A stretch of DNA of 56,696 bases from Pandoraea sp. (GTDB lineage Bacteria > Pseudomonadota > Gammaproteobacteria > Burkholderiales > Burkholderiaceae). The translations under genes and the position numbers were made by a program. The notes under the pieces were generated by a model. That model was not told the origin of the DNA. It did not search any database and saw only the letters and a list, made by a program, of their open reading frames with translations. The stretch spans positions 1 to 56,696 of the forward strand of contig JARLJF010000082.1 in the NCBI GenBank assembly GCA_031291335.1. Reading direction: 5' to 3'. Of the stretch, positions 7,627 to 15,708 are shown in pieces. The first letter of the stretch is position 1; every line of letters starts with the position of its first letter.

Positions 7627-8640
7627 ATGTCCAACAACTCGCTTCCCGTGGTCGCTGTCGCCTCGCTTGGCGGCACGATCAGCATGACCCCGTCAGACGC
7701 CGCAGGCGGCGTCGTCCCTACGCTCGACGCCACGCAGTTGGCGCGATCCGTGCCCGGTCTGTCTGAGGTCGCGACGATCAAGACCGCGTCGCTGCGCCAA
7801 CTGCCGAGCGCTTCGTTGGGTTACGACGACCTGATGGACGCGCTGACCTGGGCTGAGCAGCAGATCGCCGACGGCGCGAGCGGCGTCGTGCTTACGCAGG
7901 GCACCGACACACTTGAGGAAACGGCGTTCCTGCTGGATCTGTTCTGGACGTTGCCCGCGCCGCTGATCATTACCGGTGCGATGCGTGCTCCTCAGGCGGC
8001 CGGAGCGGACGGCCCCGCGAATCTTCTGGCCGCAGTGCGCACGGCCGTGCATCCCGACAGCGAAGGGCGGGGCGTGCTCGTGGTGATGAACGACACCGCG
8101 CACTACGCCCGCTGGGTCAGCAAGGGCGATGCGCTGGCCGTGCAGGCTTTCGTGTCGCGCGACGGCGGTGCCGCGGCGCGTCTCGTCGAGGGGCGTCCGA
8201 CGTTTTTCCACGCGAAGCCGGTTCGTCCGCAACCACTGGTGCGCCCGACGCGCGATTGGCCGAAGGTCGCACTGGTGACGGCCGTGTTGGGTGACGACGG
8301 CGGGCTTGCCGAGCTGGCGGTCAAGGGCGGCTATGAGGCGGTAGTGATCGCGGCGCAGGGCGCGGGCCACGTCTCGTTCGGATTTGCTGAGCGTATCGGC
8401 CCGCTGGCGGCGCAAGTGCCGGTGGTGATCGCGAGCCGTGCGGCAGGCGGGTCGACGGCGTCGCAAACTTACGGTTACGTGGGGGCTGAAATCGATCTTG
8501 CCCGGCGCGGTGCGCACCTGTCCGGCTGGTTGTCGGCGCTCAAGGCGCGCTTGCTGGTGACGGCGCTTCTGGCCTCGGGTGTCGCGCCCGGTTCGGTTGG
8601 AGAGGCGTTGGCAAATTGGAGTAAACTCACGCGTCAATAA
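7627..8640 (+). CDS. L-asparaginase family amidohydrolase
   Basis: A 337-residue asparaginase/glutaminase-fold enzyme that hydrolyses asparagine (or a related amide) to aspartate and ammonia. The two catalytic elements are present: T17 in ASLGGTISM and T93-D94 in TQGTDTLEE. Downstream signature parts GAMRAP and GADGPANL are also seen. No signal peptide follows ATG 7627, so it is cytoplasmic. There is no clear SD before this ATG; a -10-like box lies only about 40 bp upstream, giving a short leader. A GntR regulator follows after 27 bp and an MFS importer is divergent, which suggests an uptake-and-hydrolysis unit. Confidence 0.87.
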   Translation: MSNNSLPVVAVASLGGTISMTPSDAAGGVVPTLDATQLARSVPGLSEVATIKTASLRQLPSASLGYDDLMDALTWAEQQIADGASGVVLTQGTDTLEETAFLLDLFWTLPAPLIITGAMRAPQAAGADGPANLLAAVRTAVHPDSEGRGVLVVMNDTAHYARWVSKGDALAVQAFVSRDGGAAARLVEGRPTFFHAKPVRPQPLVRPTRDWPKVALVTAVLGDDGGLAELAVKGGYEAVVIAAQGAGHVSFGFAERIGPLAAQVPVVIASRAAGGSTASQTYGYVGAEIDLARRGAHLSGWLSALKARLLVTALLASGVAPGSVGEALANWSKLTRQ

Positions 8641-8667
8641 TCTTCACACGGCACCCCTTTGAAAAGC

Positions 8668-9378
8668 ATGTCCTCCGCATCTGCCAGCGTGTCCGGCTCG
8701 AGTGGCACGTCTGGCCGTCGCCGGCTCACGGCATATCAATATGCCATCGAGACACTGCGTACCGAGATTCTGCAAGGTAATTTGAAGGCGGGAGACCGGC
8801 TTCGGCAGGACGATCTCGCACGCCGTCTCGAGATGTCGACGACGCCCGTGCGCGAGGCGCTGCGCACGCTGGTCTCTGAGGGGCTGGTGTTTTTCGACGT
8901 TCACCGCGGTGCCGTGGTGCGTGGTCTCACGATCGATGACGTCAACGAGTTGTACCGTCTGCGTAAAACGCTCGAGCCGATGATGGCCGAGCAAGCGATG
9001 GTGACGATTCGCGAAGAGGATATCGCGCAGGCAGAGGCGTTGCACGCCGAGATGCTCGCGACATCGGACGTCGCCAGATGGACCGAACTGAATCAGGCGT
9101 TCCATGCGGCGCTGTGGGCGTCGCAGGACAATTCGCGTCTGGCACATCTGATCAAGACCTTGCGCGACGCCTCTGGGCCGTACATCGCGCTGTCGCTCTA
9201 CATGCGTCCTGTGCATGTCGACGTGAGCAATCAGGAGCATCAGAAGATGCTCGACGAATACCGGGCACGCGACGTGGCGGCCACCCGGCGCCACACGCAA
9301 GACCATCTCGACGCCACGCTGCGCATCATCGTCAAGGCCATCGAGCAGACCGAGGCGGAAGCCGCGGCCAACGACTGA
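8668..9378 (+). CDS. GntR-family regulator with FCD domain
   Basis: A 236-residue protein with a Ser/Gly-rich N-terminus, a GntR winged helix (residues about 20-85; GDRLRQDDLARRLEMSTTPV, REALRTLVSEGLV) and a helical FCD effector domain (about 90-225) with the usual metal-binding His/Asp pattern (FHAALW, H near the C-terminus). It probably senses the substrate or product of the adjacent asparaginase and binds the dyad in front of it. It is co-oriented 27 bp after asparaginase. ATG 8668 is preferred to an in-frame TTG three codons upstream. Confidence 0.88.
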   Translation: MSSASASVSGSSGTSGRRRLTAYQYAIETLRTEILQGNLKAGDRLRQDDLARRLEMSTTPVREALRTLVSEGLVFFDVHRGAVVRGLTIDDVNELYRLRKTLEPMMAEQAMVTIREEDIAQAEALHAEMLATSDVARWTELNQAFHAALWASQDNSRLAHLIKTLRDASGPYIALSLYMRPVHVDVSNQEHQKMLDEYRARDVAATRRHTQDHLDATLRIIVKAIEQTEAEAAAND

Positions 9379-9391
9379 CGCCAAAGTCTAC

Positions 9392-9423
9392 CGGGCGCCT
9401 CATCAGGGGGTGCCCGCTTTTTC
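9392..9423 (+). terminator. terminator after the asparaginase-gntR unit
   Basis: An 8-bp GC stem (CGGGCGCC / GGTGCCCG, one G-T pair) followed by C and five T, 13 bp after the regulator stop. Confidence 0.75.
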
Positions 9424-9622
9424 CTCTCCCCACGCATCACGTTCCCGACGTTTCGCTGTCCATGGCGAATAGCGCGTGCCATTGCGCGTGACTTCGGCTG
9501 CTTCACGGCCGAGTTCCGGACTAACCCTCTGATATTCGTTTGTCAGTAGCCGGAAATCCCACAATGGACCCGTCGCCGCATATCACCGGTGTTTTGCATG
9601 CCGCGCACTTTCCCTCGCAATA

Positions 9623-9646
9623 TTCATTTCAAATTTCATTTCAAAT
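9623..9646. repeat. two adjacent copies of TTCATTTCAAAT in an AT-rich leader
   Basis: The 12-bp unit occurs twice back to back. The second copy with the next bases forms a perfect 7-1-7 palindrome (TTCATTT-C-AAATGAA, 9635-9649). It lies in an AT-rich island inside the 9424-10287 gene-poor region upstream of the autotransporter gene. This could be a regulator site or an upstream promoter element. No protein is assigned. Confidence 0.4.
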
Positions 9647-9901
9647 GAATTTCGTTAGCCATATTGAATTTCGGATAATAAAACGACGGTCTCCATGGTC
9701 GGTACGTTAAATGCCAATGTGCCAAAAGCATTGGTGAATACCCTTGAATTCACCGTATGAGTCAGCATGGCGATGGTTGGTGCTTGACGGGGGGCGAAAT
9801 GCTACCTACCCTTTCGCGGAAATTACTAAGGTATCCGTCATTTCCTTATTGACGTTCGTCGACATCTGCCGACCAGCATGAGGAGAATGTGCGGGAAACG
9901 A

Positions 9902-9924
9902 TGTTTCGGTCTTACTCCGAAACA
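9902..9924 (+). promoter_or_regulatory. stem-loop in the leader upstream of the autotransporter
   Basis: Perfect 8-bp stem TGTTTCGG / CCGAAACA with a 7-nt loop, followed by A-rich sequence rather than T. It is not a classic terminator in this direction. It may be part of a structured 5' leader. A 19-codon frame (9887-9946) runs through it with its SD directly abutting the ATG. Confidence 0.3.
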
Positions 9925-9986
9925 CGCAAACAGAATTAAAAAATAAATCTTTGCCGGGTATCGGCCAGGGATTTGGGGGAAGTCAG

Positions 9987-10118
9987 ATGAGAAAAATACA
10001 AGACTCAAGGGGCGAATCGGTATTCATACCGTGGGCGTTCTGCGCATGTGCCGGGGGCGATGCACGCGCATTGCCGGGTATGTCCTGCATAGGCAAGCGA
10101 CAAATCATTTCGGATTGA
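9987..10118 (+). CDS. candidate 43-residue small protein or leader peptide
   Basis: ATG 9987 is preceded by GGGGGA at 6-nt spacing, the best RBS in the 9424-10287 region. The 43-codon frame (MRKIQDSRGESVFIPWAF...) has three cysteines, no membrane segment and no family I know. It ends 8 bp before a large stem-loop (10126-10174) ahead of the autotransporter gene. It could be a regulatory leader peptide or chance. Confidence 0.28.
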   Translation: MRKIQDSRGESVFIPWAFCACAGGDARALPGMSCIGKRQIISD

Positions 10119-10125
10119 CCTGCTG

Positions 10126-10174
10126 ACGCGAGTGCCACGAGGTGAGCCTGCGGGCTGCATCGCGGCACTCGCGT
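10126..10174 (+). promoter_or_regulatory. large stem-loop before the autotransporter start
   Basis: Perfect 11-bp arms ACGCGAGTGCC (10126-10136) and GGCACTCGCGT (10164-10174) enclose 27 nt with a small inner hairpin (AGCC/GGCT). There is no T run, so it is not an intrinsic terminator. It lies 114 bp upstream of the chosen start and may be a leader element controlling stability or translation of the long mRNA. Confidence 0.35.
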
Positions 10175-10287
10175 GCTCGCTCGCCGTCGAGCGAGCGTTG
10201 TGCTGTGTTCGTCCAGCGGTATCCCATCAAAAATCGCTTCCTTTCCGGCTTGCCATGTTGCCAAGTATTCGTGTCCCCCAAGCGTCC

Positions 10288-13200
10288 ATGCGCCACAAGC
10301 GGCGGCTCATTTTGCCAGCCATCTGGTTTCACTGGCTGCGCGCGCTGCTGACCCTGCTGGTGTTGTTCACTGTGTCGTCCTCAGCCTGGTCGCAGGCATG
10401 CGTCACGTGGACGCCCACGCCAGCGCAGCTCACCGGCGGAACCTACCGTTATCAGATGCCAATGTTTGGTGCGTGCGACCCGAGTGGCGATGGGCTGTTT
10501 ACGGCGGCGAATGGCGCTGCCGGCAGTATCATGGACTCAGATGGCTCGATATTGACCCTCGATCCGGGCGATCCCTATTTCGACACATTGGTCTTCACCC
10601 CAAAGGCAAACACCACGCGGACTTCGTGGTCATTTCAGTTGTATCAGTCGAATGGGTCACCGGTCACCGTGGCGATCAAAATCGCCGCGGGCGTCCCGGT
10701 GCTCACCGGTGTGAGTCAAACCTCCGGACCGACAACAGGCAACCAGACCGTCACGCTCTCCGGTTCAAACTTTGTGCTCGGCGCGACGGTTACGTTTGGC
10801 GGAACAGCGGCGACCGGTGTTGTCGTGAATAGCACGTCATCGATTACGGCGATTACGCCAGCCCACGTAGCGGGTCTCGTCGATGTCGTCGTCAATACTA
10901 CGGGCACTGGCGGCGGTGGGGGAGGGACATCTGCATTGGCGAGCGCCTACACCTTTAATTCACCCCTGCCGACGGTCACATCGCTCTCCCCGAACGGTGG
11001 TTCAAACGGCGGTGGTACGACCGTGACGATCACCGGGACCGGTTTTACCGGGGCCACAGGGGTCAAGTTCGGCGCGACCCCCGGGACAAATGTTGTGGTG
11101 TTGAACGATACGACGATCACCGCGACGTCCCCTGCCGGAACGTCACCGGTCGATGTCACCGTCACTACCAGCGCTGGAACCAGCGTGGTCAACGCGCCGG
11201 GCGACAGGTTCACGTACACACCGACGGTGACGGCTGTGTCACCGTCGTCGGGTCCCGTCGGCGGTGGCGGGTCGGCAACGATTTCGGGAACCGGCTTTAC
11301 CAATGCCACGTCGGTGACCTTCGGGGCGAACGCTGCGCTGCCCTATACCATCCTGAGCGACAGCACGATCACGGTGACGAGCATTCCCGCCGGTGCGGCA
11401 GGCACTGTCGACGTGAAAGTGTCCAACAGCGCCGGGACCAGCACGGCTAACGCGAACGACCAGTTCACCTACCGCGCTGCGCCCGTAGTGACATCGGTGA
11501 CGCCGAATTCCGGAGCGCCGGGTGGCGGAACGAGCGTCAGGATCCGGGGCTCCGGTTTCAGCACTGGTGGCGTGCCTTCGGTCAGGTTCGGCGCCACGTC
11601 GGCGCCGACCTTTACCCTCGACAGCGATACGCAAATCACCGTTACGTCGCCCCCGGCGGCGGCGGGCACCATCGACGTCACGGTTACCAACAACAACGGC
11701 ACCAGCACGACCAGCATGAACGACCAGTTCACCTATCTGGGGGGGCCGACGATCTCCAGCCTCTCGGTGACCGTGGGATCACCGGCAGGCGGCACGCAGA
11801 CCAGGATTACGGGCACTGGATTTACCAGCACGACGAGTGTGACGTTCAACGGCGCATCGGCGACGACTTTCAGTATCGACAGCGACACGTCCATTACGGC
11901 GACATCGCCTGCCGGCTCGGTGGGAACGATCAATGTCGTGGTGACAACGGCGAATGGCGCGAGTGCTGTCGGTCCGGCGACCCAATTCACCTACGCGGCG
12001 CCACCGACGGTTTTGAGTTTGTCGCCCGCCACCGGCTCAGTGGCCGGTGGCGATTCGGTAACGATGACGGGCACGAATTTCTACAACGGGGTCACGACAG
12101 TCAAGCTCGGCGGAAATACTGCAACGATTACCGCCATCAATTCGACCTCGATCACGGTCACGACACCCGCGGGCTCGCCAGGTCCGGCAACGCTCAGGGT
12201 CGATACGCCCGGAGGAACCTCCACGACAGGTGCCGCCTTCACCTACGTTGGGGTGCCTGTCGTGAGTTCGCTTTCCCCGGCGTACGGGCCGACTGGTGGG
12301 AGCACCCCCGTGACTATCGCGGGGAGCGGTTTCACGGGGGCGTTAGCCGTGAGATTCGGGGCAACGGCCGCAGCCTTCATGGTCAATAGCGATTCGCAGA
12401 TCACCGCGACGGCACCGGCGGGTACCGGGGTCGTGGACGTGCGCGTGACGAACTCAGCGGGCACGAGCGCCATCGTGACGGCGGACAATTACACCTACGC
12501 CGGTTTGCCAACGGTGACATCGGCGGCGCCGGCCTACGGGCCGGTGGCCGGTGGCACGACCGTGACCCTCACCGGCACGAATTTCATCCCCGGCGTGACG
12601 GTCGTGATGGTCGGCGGCCAATTGGCAAACAGCGTGACCGTCAACGGCCCGACGTCGCTAACGGCCACGGTACCGGCGGGCACGGCAGGCACTGTCGGCA
12701 TCATCGTCACGACGCCGTTGGGCAGCAAGACGCTGGTCGGCGGTTATACCTACTACGCGGCACCTGCCGTCACGTCGATCTCGCCAGCGACCGGCACGGC
12801 GACCGGCGGGACTGTCGTCACGATTACGGGGACGGGTTTTAGCAATGTGACGGGCGTGTGGTTCGGCGGCACGGCTGCCTCGAACATTTCGGTCAGCGGC
12901 ACGACACAAATTACGGCAACGGCACCGGCGGGCTCGGGTGTCGTCGACGTGCGCGTGACCGCAGCCGGGGGAACGAGCCCCGTCGCGACGGCGGATCAGT
13001 TCACTTATGTCAGCGCGCCTACTGTGACCAACGTCGCCCCCAACACGGGACTAACGATGGGCGGCACGGCCGTGACCCTCACGGGCACCGGCTTCACCGG
13101 GGCCACGTCGGTCAAGTTCGGTGCGGTCGCTGCGACCGGTGTCAACGTCGTCAGCGCTACGCAGATCACCGCGACATCGCCGACGGGTGCGGCCGGCGTG

Positions 13201-15381
13201 GTCAACATCACGGTGACGACGCCGAACGGCACGAGCAGTACCACCCCTGCCAATCAGTTCACCTACACGTCGCCCGCGGCGGTCATCCTGGCGCCGACGA
13301 CATTGCCGACGCCAGTGGCCGGGCAAGCTTACAACCAGACGATGACGGCGTCAGGCGGCACCTTGCCGTACCGATTTAACGTGACGAACGGCGCATTGCC
13401 GGCAGGGTTGCAACTCAATCCCACAACGGGGGCGCTCACCGGTACGCCGAGCGCCACGGGCACCAGCACGTTCACGATTTCGGTCACCGATGCCAGCACC
13501 GGACCGGGCGCGCCGCTGATCGCTTCGCAGAGCTATACCTTCAACATTACGGCGCAGGCCGCATCGGCGCCGGCGATTGACGTGAAGGGGCTGTCCAACG
13601 CCCCGATCACGATTCACGCGACAGCGAACGCCCTTGGCGGCCCGTTTACCCGCGTGGCCATCGTCACACCGCCTGCCAGCGGCACGGCAGTCGTCAACGG
13701 TGAAGACATCGTCTACACCCCGGCCGGAAATACGAATGGCGTGGTCACGTTCGCCTACGCGCTCACTAACGCTGCGGGTACCTCGGCACCGATTTCCGTC
13801 ACGGTGACGGTGCAGCAGGTGCCGGTCACTGCGCCGGGGTTGCAGGCGAGCGTCAGTGCCAACGAGGCGGCCAATATCGACATCACGACCGGTGCGACGG
13901 GGGGGCCGTTCACGGCGGCGAACGTCATTGCGGTCTCGCCTGCGAATGCAGGCACGGCCACTATCGTGGCCGTTGCCGGTGCGGCGCCAGTGAGTGCGGG
14001 GGGCGTTCAGCGGCTTCGCGACGCTGTGGCCGCGCCCACGCAGTACAGCGTGCGTTTCGTGCCGGCGGCCGCCTTCGCGGGCATGGCCGTCATCACGTAC
14101 ACGTTGTCCAACGAGAACGCTACGTCGGCGCCGGGCACGTTGCAGGTGAGCGTCGCCCCGCGCAAGGATCCGTCGACGGACCCGGACGTGACCGGTCTTA
14201 TCGGCGCGCAGGTGGAAGCCGCACGCCGCTTCGCCACGACACAGATCGGCAACTTCAACCAGCGACTCGAAGCGTTACACGGCAAGGGGCGCGCCCCGTC
14301 GAGCAACGGCCTGAATGTGGTGCTGCCGTCGCCGGACCGCGATCGCAATGTGTCGCGCTGTCAGGATGTCGTGGGCATCTCCGAGCGCGACGCGTGTCTG
14401 CGGGGCGACGTGAGTCCGCTGGCGCAGAGCAAAGCAAAAAGCCTTGATGTGCGGGACCCGGGTAATCAGCGTGGCAGTGGTGTGAGCACGGGCGATGGCA
14501 ACGTGCCTGACTTGCCCGGCGCGGGTGCCAACGACGACCGGCGCTTCGCTTACTGGACGGCAGGCACCGTGGACTTCGGTTTCGCCAACATGGCGGCCAA
14601 TTCGGCCGCGCAGCGCTCGGGCTTCAAGTTCACGACAGGTGGTGTCACGCTCGGCGCCGATTATCGTTTGTCCGACCAAGTGTCGCTGGGGGCAGGGGTT
14701 GGCTATGGGCACGACGCGACCGACATCGGCAGTTCGGGCACGCGCAGCACCGGCGACAGCTACAGCGGCGCCCTGTATGCGAGCTTCCGGCCCATCCCCA
14801 CGCTGTTCGTCGACGCGGTGGCGGGTTTCGGTTCGCTGAACTTCAGTTCGCGTCGCTGGGTCGTCGAGGCAAACGACTTTGCGAGCGGCAAGCGCAGCGG
14901 CCAACAGTTCTTCGGTTCTCTGTCCGCGGGCTACGAGTTCCGCAACGACGACTGGCTGTTCTCGCCGTACGGCCGTCTGACGGCGTCGCGCTCCACGCTG
15001 GATCAGTACAGCGAAACCGGCGCGGGGCTGAACGCGCTCACGTACTTCAAGCAGAACGTGAATACGTTGTCGGGCACGCTCGGCGTGCGCGCCGGCTTCG
15101 CCAAGGCCACGCCGATCGGCACGTTCTCACCGTATATCAGGGTGGAGTTGCAGCACGACTTCAATGGACAGAGCGTGGCGGGGCTGGCGTATGCCGACAT
15201 TGCCGGCAGCGGGCCGGTGTACTTCGTACCGGGTAGCCCGTACGGCAGCGATCGCGTGCAGGTCGGGTTCGGTTCCAAGTTGCGTACCGGCGTGCTCGTC
15301 TTCGGGCTGGATTACAGCGTGACGACCGGCATGGGGGGCTTGCAGCAGGGGGTGCGATTGACCTTCACCGCCCCGTTCTGA
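10288..15381 (+). CDS. giant IPT/TIG-repeat autotransporter
   Basis: A 1697-residue type V secretion protein. Order: signal peptide (MRHKRRLILPAIWFHWLRAL..., cleavage near AWSQA); a short N-terminal domain; ten IPT/TIG repeats (about 137-993), each starting like PTVTSLSPNGG and containing GG.TVTITGTGF; one He_PIG-like Ig domain (about 997-1090; LPAGLQLNPTTGALTGTP); two Big/cadherin-like stretches (about 1095-1280); a linker; and a C-terminal autotransporter beta-barrel (about 1416-1697) ending in phenylalanine. The passenger would be surface-exposed and probably adhesive. The exact start is uncertain: ATG 10255 and upstream in-frame GTG are also open, but 10288 gives a clean signal peptide. 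The DNA of the IPT repeats is internally similar, so copy number may vary between strains. Confidence 0.88.
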   Translation: MRHKRRLILPAIWFHWLRALLTLLVLFTVSSSAWSQACVTWTPTPAQLTGGTYRYQMPMFGACDPSGDGLFTAANGAAGSIMDSDGSILTLDPGDPYFDTLVFTPKANTTRTSWSFQLYQSNGSPVTVAIKIAAGVPVLTGVSQTSGPTTGNQTVTLSGSNFVLGATVTFGGTAATGVVVNSTSSITAITPAHVAGLVDVVVNTTGTGGGGGGTSALASAYTFNSPLPTVTSLSPNGGSNGGGTTVTITGTGFTGATGVKFGATPGTNVVVLNDTTITATSPAGTSPVDVTVTTSAGTSVVNAPGDRFTYTPTVTAVSPSSGPVGGGGSATISGTGFTNATSVTFGANAALPYTILSDSTITVTSIPAGAAGTVDVKVSNSAGTSTANANDQFTYRAAPVVTSVTPNSGAPGGGTSVRIRGSGFSTGGVPSVRFGATSAPTFTLDSDTQITVTSPPAAAGTIDVTVTNNNGTSTTSMNDQFTYLGGPTISSLSVTVGSPAGGTQTRITGTGFTSTTSVTFNGASATTFSIDSDTSITATSPAGSVGTINVVVTTANGASAVGPATQFTYAAPPTVLSLSPATGSVAGGDSVTMTGTNFYNGVTTVKLGGNTATITAINSTSITVTTPAGSPGPATLRVDTPGGTSTTGAAFTYVGVPVVSSLSPAYGPTGGSTPVTIAGSGFTGALAVRFGATAAAFMVNSDSQITATAPAGTGVVDVRVTNSAGTSAIVTADNYTYAGLPTVTSAAPAYGPVAGGTTVTLTGTNFIPGVTVVMVGGQLANSVTVNGPTSLTATVPAGTAGTVGIIVTTPLGSKTLVGGYTYYAAPAVTSISPATGTATGGTVVTITGTGFSNVTGVWFGGTAASNISVSGTTQITATAPAGSGVVDVRVTAAGGTSPVATADQFTYVSAPTVTNVAPNTGLTMGGTAVTLTGTGFTGATSVKFGAVAATGVNVVSATQITATSPTGAAGVVNITVTTPNGTSSTTPANQFTYTSPAAVILAPTTLPTPVAGQAYNQTMTASGGTLPYRFNVTNGALPAGLQLNPTTGALTGTPSATGTSTFTISVTDASTGPGAPLIASQSYTFNITAQAASAPAIDVKGLSNAPITIHATANALGGPFTRVAIVTPPASGTAVVNGEDIVYTPAGNTNGVVTFAYALTNAAGTSAPISVTVTVQQVPVTAPGLQASVSANEAANIDITTGATGGPFTAANVIAVSPANAGTATIVAVAGAAPVSAGGVQRLRDAVAAPTQYSVRFVPAAAFAGMAVITYTLSNENATSAPGTLQVSVAPRKDPSTDPDVTGLIGAQVEAARRFATTQIGNFNQRLEALHGKGRAPSSNGLNVVLPSPDRDRNVSRCQDVVGISERDACLRGDVSPLAQSKAKSLDVRDPGNQRGSGVSTGDGNVPDLPGAGANDDRRFAYWTAGTVDFGFANMAANSAAQRSGFKFTTGGVTLGADYRLSDQVSLGAGVGYGHDATDIGSSGTRSTGDSYSGALYASFRPIPTLFVDAVAGFGSLNFSSRRWVVEANDFASGKRSGQQFFGSLSAGYEFRNDDWLFSPYGRLTASRSTLDQYSETGAGLNALTYFKQNVNTLSGTLGVRAGFAKATPIGTFSPYIRVELQHDFNGQSVAGLAYADIAGSGPVYFVPGSPYGSDRVQVGFGSKLRTGVLVFGLDYSVTTGMGGLQQGVRLTFTAPF

Positions 15382-15589
15382 CAGCGCGCGTGTAGGTCGG
15401 CGGTGTTGAACATGGTGCCGGGGGGCGCTCACGCGCCTCGTGTCACTGGGCTTATTGCAACCAGGCGGCCAGCACGCCCCCCGTGTTTGCGCCGCTATTG
15501 GCCTGCTTTGTATGCCTGACGTTTCGCTCTCCGTAACGATTCGGTTGCACCTTCCCGAGAGGTTTCCTTGCTTGTATCGGGTTAACACC

Positions 15590-15616
15590 TAAAGTTTTGC
15601 TCGCACTGGCCGTAAG
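15590..15616 (+). promoter_or_regulatory. sigma-28 (FliA) type promoter
   Basis: TAAAGTTT (15590-15597), exactly 11 nt, then GCCGTAAG (15609-15616), close to the flagellar consensus TAAAGTTT-N11-GCCGATAA. It lies upstream of a chemoreceptor gene, as expected for the late flagellar regulon. Confidence 0.75.
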
Positions 15617-15620
15617 TCAT

Positions 15621-15677
15621 GAGGTGGAACCTCCCACCTCGTGGAACCGGTGGCCTGGGGCGCCGGTTCTTGTTTTC
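15621..15677 (+). promoter_or_regulatory. two-hairpin leader with terminator-like second stem, upstream of chemoreceptor
   Basis: The transcript predicted from the sigma-28 promoter would begin with a hairpin (GAGGTGG / CCACCTC, 15621-15640). A second stem follows (AACCGGTG / CGCCGGTT, 15645-15668) and then CTTGTTTT. The second looks like an intrinsic terminator placed before the gene, which suggests attenuation. It could instead terminate read-through from the autotransporter. The 15382-15589 stretch shows only a GGGGGGCG/CGCCCCCC long-range repeat. Confidence 0.4.
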
Positions 15678-15708
15678 TACTAGCCACAGGCCCGCCAGTC
15701 CAGACAGC

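Noticed and set aside
9887..9946. 19-codon frame through the leader hairpin
   Set aside because: The SD directly abuts the ATG and there is no further support; mentioned only with the hairpin.
10132..10287. Longer N-terminus for the autotransporter
   Set aside because: It would place about 50 residues before the signal peptide and run through a perfect stem-loop; ATG 10288 gives a proper signal sequence.
15420..15482. GGGGGGCG / CGCCCCCC pair as terminator of the autotransporter gene
   Set aside because: The 47-nt loop and missing T run make an intrinsic terminator unlikely.
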